A stretch of 64,000 bases of DNA from Nectonema munidae (taxonomy: Eukaryota > Nematomorpha > Nectonematoida > Nectonematidae): positions 186,001 through 250,000 of the forward strand of contig JAUIRK010000570.1 of the NCBI GenBank assembly GCA_030549495.1, given 5' to 3'. Positions 1-12,198 of the stretch are shown here, in pieces. The position numbers and the translations under genes are program-made. How positions within the stretch are numbered: the stretch's first letter is position 1; every line of letters begins with the position of its first letter. The notes under the pieces are model-generated. The model was not told the origin of the DNA and made no database searches. It saw nothing but the letters and a program-made list of their open reading frames with translations.

Positions 1-361
1 TCTTCGAAAATGCGATCAGTGTCTTCAGCAGGAAATACAGATGCAGCATAATCTTTATGGTAAAAAAAATTATAATATATATCAGGCTTATGGCTGGTGT
101 AGAGTGGAAGGTAGTAAGATATTTTTTAATTATGTTTTTCTTAAGGTTTAGGTGTAAGGTTAGAGTATGTGTGAGAAGTTCAAGTTTTGCTGTTGAAATA
201 GTGTGAAATGGGTTTGTTATTGTGAGTAAGCATAGGCGGTGTATTTTTTTGAGATGGGTTAGTGAGTTTTGGAATTCGAGTGAGCTTCCCCAGGCAAGTG
301 TGCTTGGTAAAAAATGAAGTTAATGGTTTATATGAGAGAAGGGGATTTTCAAGATTACGTT
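1..361. other. No recognisable gene
   Basis: AT-rich sequence with no convincing coding exon or repeat boundary. It may be the flank, or the decayed downstream end, of the Tigger remnant that starts at 362. Confidence 0.4.
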
Positions 362-1435
362 CTAGTTTAAAATACTACGCTCTCGATTTGGTTCATTGTT
401 AACAAGGATCTGCAAACGATGCTTGAAGTAGGACATTGAATCAGAAAGCATTCTTCCTGTTATATTAAGTTGTGGTATTTGTTCTTCTTCTTCATTCTCT
501 TTATCCTCACCACTGCGGTCCCGTTCTATAGCCATTAAATCCTCATTTGTTAACTCCTCAGCATGTGAATCAACCAATTCATTAGGATCATCTTCATCTT
601 CAAAGCCAACTTGATGCGCAAGGTTCACGATACGTTGGGTTGTAGGCAACGCACGAAAGTCATTCACACACTCTGGCCATAATTTCCTCCACACGCCATT
701 CATGTGTGACTGTAACTTCTTTCCATGCTTCAGATACATTGTCAATTTTATCTTTGATGTTAAAACTTTTCAGGCAATCTACGAGTTTTAGGCTTCTATT
801 ACTATCTATTACACGAATCATTTGTCTGAAGGTACGTCGAAGATAATAAGCTTTGAATGTAGAGATTATATCCTGGTCCATTGGCTGAATTAATGAGGTC
901 GTGTAGAAACTCCACCCGAACATGATCATTGATCTTACAAGTTGATGGGATGACCAGGTGCATTTTCAAGCACTAACAATGCTTTATGAGAGATGTTCTT
1001 ACTGGCACAATATCTCTCAACTGTTTGGCAGAAAAAAATCGTGAGCCTTTGAAGACAGTTCAAGTTGTCCAAGCCTTCTTGTTGGATCGCCAAATTACTG
1101 GCAGATTCGCCTTCACAAATCTCTTCACAAGATGAGGGGTTTTAGCTTTAAATCACCTGCAGCATTCACACCAAGAAGCAAGGAGATTCGGTCTTAGATC
1201 CGGTATCCGACTTTTCTTCCCACGCAATAACGCTAATTTTAGGCATCTTTTCCAATAAAGAACGGTTTCGTCTGTATTGAATACTTGCATGGCACTATAT
1301 CTACCGTCGGATATAATTTCTTTCAGAACCACTTTATCTGCACTCGCGGCTTCACCATACTTACTATGCAAATTGTACCACCTCTTGAATCGGTCAAGAC
1401 AGCCCCCACTAGCGTTTCGCACACAACAGCATTTT
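362..1435 (-). pseudogene. Tigger/pogo-type (Tc1/mariner) transposase remnant
   Basis: Minus-strand pieces line up in order with Tigger1-type DDE transposases. Residues encoded near 1153-1422 hold the end of the CENP-B-type DNA-binding domain (a run ending GEAASADK) and then the first acidic motif, FNTDETVLYWKR. At about 960-1010 a second motif reads LLVLENAPGHP, where the family normally has Asp in DNAPGHP, so Glu replaces the second catalytic Asp. At 850-929 the third motif reads TSLIQPMDQ followed by STFKAYYLRR. The 362-745 stretch is the acidic C-terminal tail. The pieces lie in different frames with at least two shifts, and the N-terminal helix-turn-helix is missing. No terminal inverted repeats were found. 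This is an old, dead copy of an enzyme that cut and pasted DNA at TA sites. Confidence 0.85.
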
Positions 1436-1488
1436 ACTCGTATCTTCTGAAATTCGTTATTCGATCCTCGTATAATGGGGTATATATA

Positions 1489-2044
1489 TGCTGAATATAG
1501 TGGTGTTTTTTAATTTTTTTTTATGTAAATAAATTAAATCTTCCAAAAAATGATTTAATATTACATCTGGTGTGCAAAAATTTTTATTGAAATACCTAAA
1601 AAAAATTTACACCTATATACCCATTTTCATGTATGCCGAATCTAGTGGTGATGTTCATTTTATATGTATATAAATTTGACCTGTTAAAAATGATTTAAGT
1701 ATAACAGGCCATGTCAAAATTAAAATTTTTTATTGAAATACCTGGAAATTTTTTTTACATATATATGCCCATTTTCAAGCATGCTAAATTTAGTGGTAAA
1801 TGGTGATGTTCAATCTTTAATGAAACCTGTCAAAAATGTTTTAAATTGAGAGCTCGTGTCAAAATTTGTTCTGAAATACCTAGAAAAAGTTTTTCACACA
1901 TATATGCCCATTTTCAAGTGTGTTGAATCTAGTGGTGATGCTGATTTTTTCTAAAAATAAATCAAACCCTAGAAAATAATTTAAATATGATAGCCCATGT
2001 CAAAATTAAAATATTTATTGAAATAATTAAAAGTTTTTTACATT
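1489..2044. repeat. Degenerate tandem array, about 145-bp unit, four copies
   Basis: The phrase TGCCGAATCTAGTGGTGATG recurs in diverged form at 1489, 1634, 1782 and 1921, giving unit lengths of 145, 148 and 139 bp. Each unit also carries an ATTTATTGAAATACCT-like phrase and ATATATGCCCATTTTCAAG just before the next start. The array abuts the truncated 5' end of the Tigger remnant, so array growth or insertion may have removed that transposase's N-terminus. Confidence 0.85.
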
Positions 2045-4079
2045 AGAGGTATGGCAATACCTCCGGGGAGACAACTTGCTAGACCTTATTATATATTAAA
2101 ATATCAAAATCGTAAAATTCATAAAATAAAAAAACATATTTAAAATAAAAATTTCTAAAAAATATTTTACATACATATTGAAAGCACCATTTAAACACAT
2201 GTTGCATTACCCGTTTGTGAGCGCAGTGAATTCTTATCTCGCATACGCTTCACCACATCTTTAGCACGCGTCTGTGGTTTATTTTATCGGGCTAGTGTAC
2301 GCTTAGTTTATTTGTAGTGTTCCTAGCTTAAATTTTAGTCAAATATTAAAACGCTTATAACTTTCGCATTTCTGAACCAAATGTATTATGCGATATACCA
2401 AATTAAAGCATTTTTAATGGGCTTTCAGAATACATTGCTTATAATATGTAGTTGAGAAATAGCATTTTACTGTTTTTAACAAAGAGTATTTGTCATATTT
2501 ATACCGACAATGTGCGATAAAGAAATCACACACCAATGCTATCTCACAATTAATATTTAAAAGTTGTACTACAGGACATTTTCAAATAACATATAATAGT
2601 TCATTATTGTAGTTGGACATATATATGTGAACAAACATGTTTGTATCATAAAGCAGCCTGTTTATTTATTTTTTTGAAAGACGGAGAAATGTTTTATGTT
2701 AACACAAGTAGATATCGCAATTCAATGCTTGTATTTTATCTCACCCATTCGCGAGTCATAGTTATCAATTTAGTAAACACGTGTAATGCAAGTTTTCAAC
2801 ATGTTTAGATAAGTTTTTATATTGCTCATAACTTTTGAATTATTTGACCGTGCAACATATCAAATTGAAGCATATTCCATGTGACATCATTACCATTGTA
2901 ATTATTTAAGAGTAAAATCTGAAATCTTTTATTAATTTGTATTTTTCAGTTGTCTTCGTAATTAGCAGATGAGAGGTGCATATTTTTTATATTTGCCAAT
3001 TTTGAACTTTAACGCTTATTACATTTTGAGAAATTTTCATCTTTTATCTGTAACAATTTCCAATACATTTATAAAACTCTACTATCAGAACCTATATTTA
3101 TTTGTAGATTTTTATAAAATAATATACTACAATGGTTTTTTCCTAGTAAAATTTTTAGGGTAAAAAATGTTAACCTCCCTTCCTTTTTTACTCCCTCTGG
3201 GGGGGGGGGGGAAAGACTATAAATTGTTTTTTTTTTTTCCTTTTTTAAAAATAAAAAAATTTTTTAAATTTTATTATAAAATAAAAATATTTTCTGAAAA
3301 ATTATCGGAAAAATGTCATTCAATTTTTTAAAAAATAGTTTTTGTCCAAAAAAGTTGACATTTTAACGGGATTTTTTTAATTAAAATAAAATTATTTTTT
3401 TCTAATTTTTACATCAACTTATTTAAAATCGCTTACATTTTATTAAACATAATACATTGAAAAAATTTCGTTTTTTTAATTTTTAAAAAATTGTAAGTGT
3501 CCTGCAAAATTTTCGAAAATTTTTAAACTTATCCAATTTTCAATTTTAATATCGGATGGAAAGTTATACTGATTACGAAAATGTATAAATATTTTAAGTT
3601 TGAATTTTTTAAAATACTTTTTTTGCTCTGAACTTGATAAAATGATAAAAATTCTAATTTTGACCGCAAAAAAATATAGAAGTCATTCGATTCATTTCAA
3701 ACAAATTACCTATTTAACTTGAAATTTCTTTTTTCCATTAGTATAAACTCCCTTATTTAATACCTTTCATTTAAAAAATTTATTTTGAATTTTTGGAGCT
3801 AGAAGTGAGAACGAGTTTATTCAATCATGACTAAATTTGTGGAGGGTCGCACATTCTCAAAATTATTGGGGGGGGTGGGGAGAAATTTTTTTGTGCAATT
3901 TTCAAAATTTGTGGTCTGGAAATACTACCGGAGACCAAATATTCAAGCAATCCTTTAAAATAGAGTGTATTCAGCGCATACCTAAAGTCCTAAATTTATA
4001 AGACTATTTCTATTTTTTTTTACATTTAAATACTATACTTCCAGCGAAAATATTTTTATTAAATTTGCATATCGAATAT
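2045..4079. other. AT-rich stretch, no gene seen
   Basis: About 2 kb of very AT-rich DNA with many A and T runs. A 13-base G run sits at 3199-3211 and shorter G runs near 3870. The open frame at 2969-3163 is low-complexity hydrophobic sequence with no family resemblance, and I do not count it as a gene. Confidence 0.5.
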
Positions 4080-4672
4080 GGTGCGCAGAAAAAATGCTCC
4101 AATTAAAAAGTAGGAAAAAATGTCCCAGTAAAAATGCCCCAATTTAAAATTAGGAAAAAATGCCCCAACACAAAAAATTATTAATTAAAATTAAAAAAAA
4201 ATGTTTTTTTAAAACGATATGTCAAATAAAGATTTTTTGTAAAAAAAAAGGTAACTTTTCATCTAAAACATTTAAAATTTAATTAAAGTAAACTAAAAAA
4301 CTCAGCATACGACAATTTTTTAAATACAAAAAAAAATTTATAAAACAGCAAATATTTTTGGATCTTGTGTGTATCAGAACACTTCCTGAATATAATTTGT
4401 ATTAACTCATTTTAAGAACACATTCCCACAAATCTGAAAACAACCTTTGCTATTGTTTTCAAGAACTTTATAAAGAAAAAAACCCTATAGATTTGCTAAA
4501 TTTTAGAAATTTAGCCTTTCAAAACGGTACCAAATAAAAATATTTATATAATTAAAAAAATCCTGAAAATCAAAAATTAGGGGGCATTTTTTCCTACTTT
4601 TCAATTGGGGGCATTTATTCCTTGGTCATTTTTCTGGGGGCATTTTTTCCGGGGGCATTTTTACCTACAACC
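4080..4672. mobile_element. Fold-back-like element; motif AAAAATGCCCC iterated at both ends
   Basis: The left end (4080-4170) carries four copies of a phrase like AAAAAATGCCCC, and AATTAAAAAGTAGG. The right end (4578-4672) carries the same phrases inverted: GGGGGCATTTTTTCC several times and CCTACTTTTCAATTGGGGGC. The extreme ends GGTGCGCAG and CTACAACC are roughly complementary. The 400-bp core is AT-rich and codes for nothing I recognise. I saw no clear target duplication. It resembles the other iterated-end elements in this window in architecture but not in motif. Confidence 0.7.
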
Positions 4673-5482
4673 TAGTTAAAAAAAATCCAAAATTGTTAGG
4701 GGGTGGAATAGGCTTTTTATTTGAAAAATGAAGTAGTCTACCAGGCACATTACAGGAATTGATGAAAGGATATTTGATTCATAGAGAAAACAAATAACTG
4801 AAGTTTGGATAGTTTTATATGAGTGAATGTAGTCTAAAGGCAAAGAGTCTACTAGACACCCTGCGATGTTTTATGTAAAAATGTGATTGATTCAGGGGCA
4901 AGGGTATAAAATGAAGTTATAATTGTGCAAACAAAATAAAACAAAAAATTAAGATCGCATTATTTCATTTTACTCAGCATCATTCAAAAATAGTTTAAAA
5001 GCTAAATTGATAAAAGCTACAAAAAGTAAAATAACTGTTAACATTTTGCAATGATTTGCCTTTTATAATAACTTTTAAGGAAAAAAAGTCTATCAGAAAA
5101 AGTTATATAGCTTCAACAAAAACTAAAATTTTTTAGAGCAAGTTTTTTGAAAACTAATTTGACGTATCCCCTACAGCATACTCTATGGGTGGCATGGCAG
5201 AAGCCTCTGGATTCGATTCCTCATCGATACGAATTTGTTCATAGTTTGAGATAAGCGGTACATCAGTAATTTGCTATATAATTAACATAAGAGAGAAAGG
5301 AAACAAAATAAACTAATAAAGCAATTTTCACTATTTTAAAATGGAACCGTCTGTTCTCAGAATAATTTTAAAATAATAGGAGGCATAAAGAATTAGAGTT
5401 TATATGATATTTTCAAGTTTTTATAAGAAAAGCCAACATTTAAGTAGCTAACCCTTATAATTAAAAAAATATTTAAACTAAC
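4673..5482. other. AT-rich stretch, no gene seen
   Basis: No supported coding sequence. GGATTCGATTCC at about 5209 resembles a pol III B box, but no A box at the right distance or tRNA fold accompanies it. Confidence 0.4.
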
Positions 5483-5818
5483 GGTCGACAAACATTTCGC
5501 CCCATAGACAATTCGCCCCATAGATAATTCGCCCCATAGACAATTCGCCCCATAGACAATTTGCCCCCTGGACAAATTGTCTCATATGCTATTTGCTTCA
5601 TCCATCTTTGCTTATTATATGTGCAAAATTATTAAAAAATTTTATATTCTTGTTTATTTTATCTCTATTAAATTATTTCAAATTAATTATTTTATCTCTT
5701 AATTTTTTAAAATTTTTAGAATTGTCCATGAGACAAAATGTCTTATGAAAATAACAGGGCGAATTGTCCATGGGACGAACTGTCTTATGAAAATAATGGG
5801 GCGAAATGTCCGAGGACC
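5483..5818. mobile_element. Fold-back MITE; motif TTCGCCCCATAGACAA; 8-bp target duplication
   Basis: The left end begins GGTCGACAAACATTTCGCCCC and continues with about five tandem copies of a 16-bp unit, TTCGCCCCATAGACAA. The right end holds inverted, diverged copies (GAATTGTCCATGGGACGAA) and closes with GGGGCGAAATGTCCGAGGACC. The 8-bp sequence AAACTAAC lies directly outside both ends (5475-5482 and 5819-5826), a perfect target-site duplication. Length is 336 bp with no coding capacity, so it would need a transposase supplied elsewhere. Duplications of 8-9 bp and iterated ends fit Foldback or Mutator-like elements, but hAT also makes 8-bp duplications. Confidence 0.85.
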
Positions 5819-5826
5819 AAACTAAC

Positions 5827-6805
5827 ATAAATCAAAGTATACGAGAAAAGAAAATCATTGCGTTTTTTTTGAATATTTCTAATTTCAAATGTCTACAAAT
5901 AAAATTCTGCTAGAGCTGTCATAAATAGATCAAGTACATTTTTAACAACTGAAACCTTTTGTTTCGTTATTATATTTTTATCATAATAATCAACAAATTT
6001 TCTTAAAAAAAATGATTTAATTAATTATGTACAGTGTTACTTATAAAATTTAACAATCGAACATTATAAAAAATATCTCTGCTCAAATATTAAGCAAATA
6101 GAGTATTCTTGCTTTTAAACTGAATAGATAGTCAAAATATTCATTCCCAAATAACTATTGAAAAAAATTTCTTGACTTGAAAAAATTAAAGTTTTCAAAT
6201 GTAACAAATGTAGTGATAAAGATTAAGTGACTTTTGTTGAAAAAAATTCTTAGCGCGAGTCTATCAATATTCATTGATATACAATTGTAACGATTGAAAA
6301 CTATTTTAATTTAACTCTAAATGCAAATTAGACAGAAGCAGTGGTGTAGCCAAAAAAAGTTGATAGAAGGGGCACAATTTAAAAACAAAAAACTTGCGCA
6401 ACATTATTTATACTTTCTTGATCCTTTCTGCCGGTTTTTTACCCTGGTTTTCTTCCTCTGAAGAATTCAAAGGTTTTTACGGTTAGGTAGTGCTCTAGCG
6501 ACGCGATTCTACGTGGTTAGTAATCAAGCTATCACCAGACAATAAGTTTGTTTCCCAAATTAGGAGCGTTCGCGTTAGGATTGTATCGTTCTCTCTGTTG
6601 TATTTATATATTGTCAAATTCTTGTAAAATACTATATATAATAGAGCTATTCTTTTGTAACAAGGGCCAATTGGTGTTTAGTGGGATGGAAAGTCCAGTT
6701 AGACTTGGACTCAGCATTCCGGGCGGGCCACGATATCCGAAAGGATGGGTGCGAACGTCACAAAACAACTTAATTAATTAATTGATCCTTTCATTGGAGA
6801 AATTT
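5827..6805. other. No gene seen; isolated hAT-like end at 6339
   Basis: Mostly AT-rich. CAGTGGTGTAGCC at about 6339 looks like a hAT terminus, but I found no partner. The open frame at 6548-6781 has no recognisable motif. Confidence 0.35.
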
Positions 6806-7870
6806 TCAAAAACTGATATCGCATAAGATGCATGGGGGCACCATGCGGTGCTTCATTTTTATAAAAAGCTGCTCACATATATTATAAGTGCTACCAAATA
6901 GACACATTTTCTTCTCTTTTATATTGGGAAAAACCTCTTGAGGATGGCTTTTATAAAACTCTAATAATGAAAAATCTCTCATTTTTCTTTTGAAATCTTC
7001 ACTTTCCTGAAGTTCAAGTAATTCCATTTGCAATTCCTCAGCAGCATCCTTGATATCAATATCAAATGGTGAAGAAAAAATACGCAGGCCAACTTCTTGT
7101 GATCTGAAGTCTGCAAATCTAGATTCAAATTCTTTGTTGATTGATTCAAGCTCGTCAGCATAGGAAATGTAGATTGCTTGAAAATGATTCGTCAATGTGG
7201 GAAAATGAAAAGTATTACCACTTCTAAGTTGTTTAAAATTTCGTGCCTCAAATCATAAAATATTTTCAACATTTTGTCTTTACTCAACCAGCGCACTTCT
7301 GTGTAATACACTAAATATCCATGTTCGGCTTCAATATCTTCAAGAAATTCTTTAAATTGGCGGTGGTTTAGTGCTCGAGATTTGATAAAATTGATACATG
7401 GAACTAGTATAGGCATGCCATGTTCAAATTTAATGGAATTGGCACATAGGCTCTCTTGGTGAATTATACAATGAAAAACACAGAAGTCTTTTATATCTAT
7501 ATTTAGAGAGACCAGCTCTGCTCTAATATTTGCAACCAATCCAGATTTACTTCCAACCATTGCCGGCGCACCATCTGTTGATAAGCCTAGTAATTTTGGA
7601 TAGTTGAGACTTTGAAGCAAGTTCTTTCAAAACAGTTTCTATATCGGCTGCAAGCTCGACAATCCTTCTCGTTATTGTTCTACGAGACAGACTAATACTA
7701 TCTACCTCTTCTTACAGCTGGCCATATAATATCTGCAACTTCTTGTAAAGATTCTTTGACACTTTGATTTTTTGGCGATCTTTTGACTAATTCTTTGATG
7801 ACTGACACAGATTCCAAACATAATAAACATGTTCGCTTTCCTTTAATTTGAGGGAAAAAATGGTCACTTC
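6806..7870 (-). pseudogene. hAT transposase remnant, ZBED5/GTF2IRD2-like
   Basis: Minus-strand pieces follow the order of hAT transposases of the ZBED5/GTF2IRD2-like group. Near 7800 a CLLC fragment suggests the BED-finger end. SRRTITRRIVELAADIE lies near 7650, GLSTDGAPAMVGSKSGLV (an RNase H-fold Asp motif) near 7550, and FHCIIHQESLC near 7470. Then come ALNHRQFKEFLEDIEAEHG, EVRWLS near 7290, and the C-terminal dimerisation block LFGSTYNICEQLFIKMK near 6870. The segment that normally carries WYSLAxDESTD is missing, and the two main pieces are in different frames, so at least one deletion and one shift have broken it. Many of these motifs are shared with the younger hAT at 13899-16791, but identity is low. 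Confidence 0.85.
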
Positions 7871-8039
7871 TCTATTTTTCCTGGAATAATCGACATACAT
7901 CACCCACCTTTCTTTTTTTCCTGGTACCTTTTTTGGAATTTAGAATAGTATGTAATACTAAAAAAATAAAATATTTCACATGTCAATAAAAATGTTTTTT
8001 TCAGATTAAATGAGTATATTACAAAATTTGAAGAGATAA

Positions 8040-8407
8040 TTTTAACACTAATAACATTGATTTATTGGTCTTAACTAAAAAATTTTTAGAAGCAAACTTT
8101 ATTGCGATGAACATGTTAAAATCTAATAGTAAATCAAAGCTGATCCCATCTAGAAATATCTTAAGATTCAACTTTAATTTATATTAAAATCGGCTTAAAA
8201 AATGAAGCCAAGGGCCACTGCCTCAACAAGACCTGGTTAAAATCTGTAAAAAAAAACAAAATAAAAATGATTGATATGGCGAAGTCAGTATATTTCATCA
8301 CAAGAGAAAATACAAGACGCGACTTTTCAAAAAAAAATTTTCTTCGAATTTTTGACTGTTGCTGCCTTTACTCTAAAGCTAAAAACAGAAAAGCAGGAGA
8401 TTAAAAA
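8040..8407. repeat. Duplicated block, copy A
   Basis: About 365 bp nearly identical to 12619-12981. Both copies contain the same short plus-strand open stretch ending NILRFNFNLY and the phrase AAGGGCCACTGCCTC. Copy A lies between a hAT transposase remnant and a hAT-type terminus (8604-8668), so it may be the untranslated 5' part of that element. Confidence 0.85.
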
Positions 8408-8603
8408 ATGTAGGGAAAATTTGTGAAGCATTTTGTGATCGGGTCATTCACAATTGACGTCAACCTATTTTTGCTAATTTTTACCCCTCCCCCCCTCTTG
8501 TCAACTAATTTTTTTCCTTTTCTTTCCCTTGTGATAAAATAAAAATGAATTTGTTCAATATCGCGCACAGTAAGCGTACGGCATAAAAATTTAAAAAATA
8601 GCC

Positions 8604-8668
8604 TGCGGGCCGGATTAAAACTCTCAGCGAGCCGGATTTGGCCCGCGGGCCGTAGGTCGCCCATTCAT
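8604..8668. mobile_element. hAT-type terminus
   Basis: GCGAGCCGGATTTGGCCCGCGGGCCGTAGGTCGCCCATTCATGG reads, in complement, as a typical hAT end (CATGAATGGGCGACC, then a GC-rich subterminal GGCCCGCGGGCC palindrome; quoted here in parts). It could be the 5' end of the minus-strand hAT remnant at 6806-7870. No target duplication was identified. Confidence 0.6.
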
Positions 8669-8869
8669 GGCTTAGACTAACGAGATTTTAAAGCGTGTTA
8701 AAATGCTGTTTTTGAGAATATGAGTGAAAGAGAGAAAAATTTCAAAATAAGTAATGATATAAGTTCTATATTCTATATAGTAATATTTTAAGTAACATAT
8801 ACCAAGGTACTTTTGATCTACTGTCTCTTTTTTTTAGTTATTTACATTCTCTTCAACTTTTTTTTTCTT

Positions 8870-9355
8870 TACCAATTATTGATTTACTTCACGAATTTAT
8901 TCTATTTATATTTCAAAAAACTAAATTTTATTACTTTCAAGCTTTTTCAGTTGTTTCAAATTTTTTAACATAAATGAGCGAAAAAAGACAAACATTTTTT
9001 TATTTCACTAAAAAAGTGCAACTTACTAATAATCTCTACATATTTTCTAGTGATAATTATTCCCAGTCAGATTTTTCCAAGCATTGTCCAAATTTTTTCA
9101 AAATTAAGTAAGATCTTTCCGTGCATAATGTTAACGCACATAATCATGAGATCCAAAAAATGTTAAACAAGACGTAGAAAAATTAAGAAATTTTTAAAAA
9201 ACCTTCAGTAATCAAAATAGCATTTTCATGAGAAACTTTTGCTACTTGTTTTTTTTAATTTTTTTTATACAAAAAAAAGGGCATTTGGTTTTCAAGCCTG
9301 AAAGATGTTTTGAATCGACTTATTTAAAAATTGAAATATCATATATACAATATTC
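8870..9355. repeat. Dispersed repeat, related to 37025-37265
   Basis: The stretch with TTACTTTCAAGCTTTTTCA and ATGAGCGAAAAAAGACA is clearly related to 37025-37170, where the same phrases occur in the same order. Together with 9356-9659 and 37266-37570 this suggests one dispersed family of about 550-800 bp present twice. Confidence 0.6.
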
Positions 9356-9659
9356 CAGGGGTGGGCAATGATTTTCAGTTGCGGGTTGCATTAATGTCTA
9401 CATTAGGTTTAGTGAAACAATTTTAAAGTAATTTTTTAATTATCTATGCTTATTTTCCCTCATTTCCAACACTGTTTTTATTCTGAAGAAAAAGTTGAAG
9501 TTGTCTTTAAAATTTGACAAAGCTTTCTCATTTTTGTGCCGTACTCTTGAAAAGTGTTCAAAAAATGCTTTTTATTAAAATTTTTCCTATTTTAAGATGG
9601 AACGAGAGCAGCACAGAAAGAGTTTCTAGGTCTCTCGCTCCGCAGTTTGCCCATCCCCA
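9356..9659. mobile_element. hAT MITE, about 304 bp, imperfect TSD
   Basis: It starts CAGGGGTGGGCAATG and ends TTTGCCCATCCCCA, a hAT-type inverted repeat. The 8-bp flanks CAATATTC (9348-9355) and CAATTTAC (9660-9667) match at 6 of 8 bases, as expected for an old insertion. It has no coding capacity. It lies only 43 bp upstream of the 3' splice site of the exon at 9703 and a diverged copy is at 37266-37570. Confidence 0.7.
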
Positions 9660-9702
9660 CAATTTACATATACATTATACATCTCATTCTGTATTTTTAC
9701 AG

Positions 9703-9865
9703 ATATTTATCCCTTGAAGAGTTCTTGATGAATCAAATTGAGGATTCATTACTGGAAGATAGAGATTGTTCTAAACAACTTCGAAAATCATACGGCAAGC
9801 TTACTGTTGGTGACATGGGTCTGCCATTGAACAAGTCTCCTATCATACAAACTTCTCTGGACCTG
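9703..9865 (+). CDS. Internal exon of an unrecognised host gene
   Basis: A pyrimidine-rich tract ending TTTTTACAG precedes 9703, and CTG followed by GTAAAA gives a donor after 9865. Reading one base to complete a split codon and then 54 codons gives an uninterrupted, charged, non-repetitive peptide that begins YLSLEEFLMNQIEDSLLEDR and ends PLNKSPIIQTSLDL. The exon ends in phase 0. Its composition is clearly more coding-like than the flanks. I do not recognise the protein. The exon at 12199 continues in phase on the same strand. A simple alternative is a chance open stretch, but good splice sites at both ends argue against it. Confidence 0.65.
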
Positions 9866-12198
9866 GTAAAAATAAGCACAATACTTTACATACAGTATAT
9901 GCTAGATGGACAGTAATTGAATCGATATCGTAATCGAATACCACTGAGTTAAAGGAAGAGGCATAAAAAATTTAAATTAATTTTCACCTGATTTAATTCA
10001 AATATTTTTGTTTTTTTCTTTACTTTTCCCTCTAGTTAAGTAGATTTAGACTGACTCATTTCACTAAAAAACATTATTTTTAATATTATTCTCTATTATT
10101 TTTTTCTGTTGTAAATTATTTTCAATTATTTTACACAATAAATTTTTCATGAATTCGAGTTCTTTCAAAAGTCTTTGGTTTCTTCTTTTTCTTTATGACA
10201 ATTGCGTTGCTCCTCGAAATAAAGAATAAGCGTATCCATTGTTGATATAAGGCTTTGCTTTCACTCATGTTTTCACTATATTTTTCGATTTATTCATTTT
10301 CTGGTTCATCATATTTAAAATGTCTTCGTCGGTATAGATGTATCCAGTAGGATATTCATTATCTATATTAAAGTAGTTAGTAGGTTTTTGTAAATTTGAA
10401 GGACCTTCATGTTGCACTATTATCTGACGCAAATCTATTAAGAATTTTGGTCAATAGCCTCATATATTTTTAGTCAGGGCCAAATCAGAGCTACATTTGG
10501 CTAGCGGGCCAATTTGACGACCCCTTTTCTATTTGATTGCAGCGATATCATTTTAACATATGTGATGAACATTCGTTTTTATTCAATGTTTTAAGTCTCA
10601 TTCCTGGATTTAATATCAAAAATAAATTCAAGAACAAAATATTTAATTTTATCTACTTTTTATAAAAATTAAAAAATTTGGTTATATAATCCCCACATCA
10701 ATTTCAACTTTCAGATAGTAATATATAAATTTCAATTTTTATTTCGAAGAAGGATGTTTACCATTGAACAAAAAAAAACATGAGAATGTAGCTTTAAGAT
10801 CGATTTTGTTAACTAAAAATATGGACTTTACATAAATTTAATATAGAAAAAATTCTTTGTTTGCGGAGAATAATATTCAAAATAGAAAAAATTTACTCAC
10901 ATTTAACAGTCTTTTATGAGACATTATATTTTATTGACAAAACACAATTTCCCAAAAAAGTGCATATAATCTCACACTGACTTTTTCCTCGTTTAAAAAA
11001 CTAAAAGATAAATATTTTGAGGAAGTGATCTAGGTAAGCATTAAATTAAATATAAACCATGGTGGGTGAACGAGGAAACTCCAGCTCGTAATAACTCTTG
11101 TTATTATTAGGGGGCCAGAAGATTTAATTAGACCCTATTATCATTATTATCAAATCATATATGATATTATAAAAGGACTTAAACGGATTTTACGATGAAA
11201 ATATAATGGCAGAATGGTGATAAAAACACTTTTAGATGATATACTTTTTGGGATATGGACCAAATTAGATTAAATATGGAAATGAATTTTTAAAATTATA
11301 CCAATTCCATGTAAATATTCCGTTTTATGCTAAGGAAAAGGTTGAAGTTAAACCAATCTCATTTATACCTCTCGATATCTCACTTACTTGACTAATCCAA
11401 TTGATTTAGAGAGGATTGCCGTAAAAGTGTTAATAAAGTCGAATTCAATTTAAAGTTGCACTTTCTTTATTCTTGAGCTTTTAATAGCACGTTTCCTTTT
11501 CTGTAATATCCTAAAACTTTTTGACTTTTTTTCATTCCATAGTTTAAATTTTTCCAAGATTTATTTATTTGATTAATTTATTGTGAATAAGTGTTTGTCT
11601 TGCATGGCCTTTGTTAATGTCCTCGCTCTATCAAGACGTCAATAAATGTTTACATAATCGTTATTCAAATGACGTCACATCAAGTTCTTCTAGCATGTAT
11701 GCATGCGTAAATTCACATTTCATTACATTTCTATAGATTTATTCTACTTTAAAATCTCATCAATGATTCTCATAATAAATATACTGTTAAAAATGATAAT
11801 GTCTATTTGTGTGCCTTTGGTAGTTATGTTTCCTAGTTCATTCGATAGGACCCACTAAATTTCGTGTGAGTTGATGAAGATATCGATGCATCTCTCATTA
11901 TTTATTAGATTAAACTTTCACACAAACTCTCTTCCTTTTATATATGTTATATTTATTTAGCTCTAGTTATTTCTAGATTTATAGATTGCAGCATTTTTAT
12001 ATATTGATTTTGAGTTGTGACAATTTTTCAACATTGTTTTTTTATTGATGCAAGCAAAATAGTGTTTGTGTCAGTTTATACTTTATCAATAACTTTCTCA
12101 GCACATTTCGTCTTCTAAAAAGCAATATTTCGCAATGCTCTTAACTTTCAATCTCATCCTCGTGTATGATGTAATCCCATATTTTTTGAATGAAATAG
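9866..12198. other. Probable intron, with one hAT end
   Basis: AT-rich sequence between two candidate exons. At about 10474-10525 the phrase GGCTAGCGGGCCAATTTG followed by GACGACCCCT is a hAT-type terminus in inverted orientation, with no partner seen. Nothing else is recognisable. Confidence 0.4.

Noticed and set aside
2969-3163. 64-codon plus-strand open frame
   Set aside because: AT-driven, hydrophobic low-complexity product, no splice context or family resemblance.
5200-5230. Possible tRNA or SINE at GGATTCGATTCC; also 26450 (GGGTTCGAAAA) and 46975 (GGTTCGATCC)
   Set aside because: B-box-like only; no A box at proper distance and no cloverleaf pairing that I could build.
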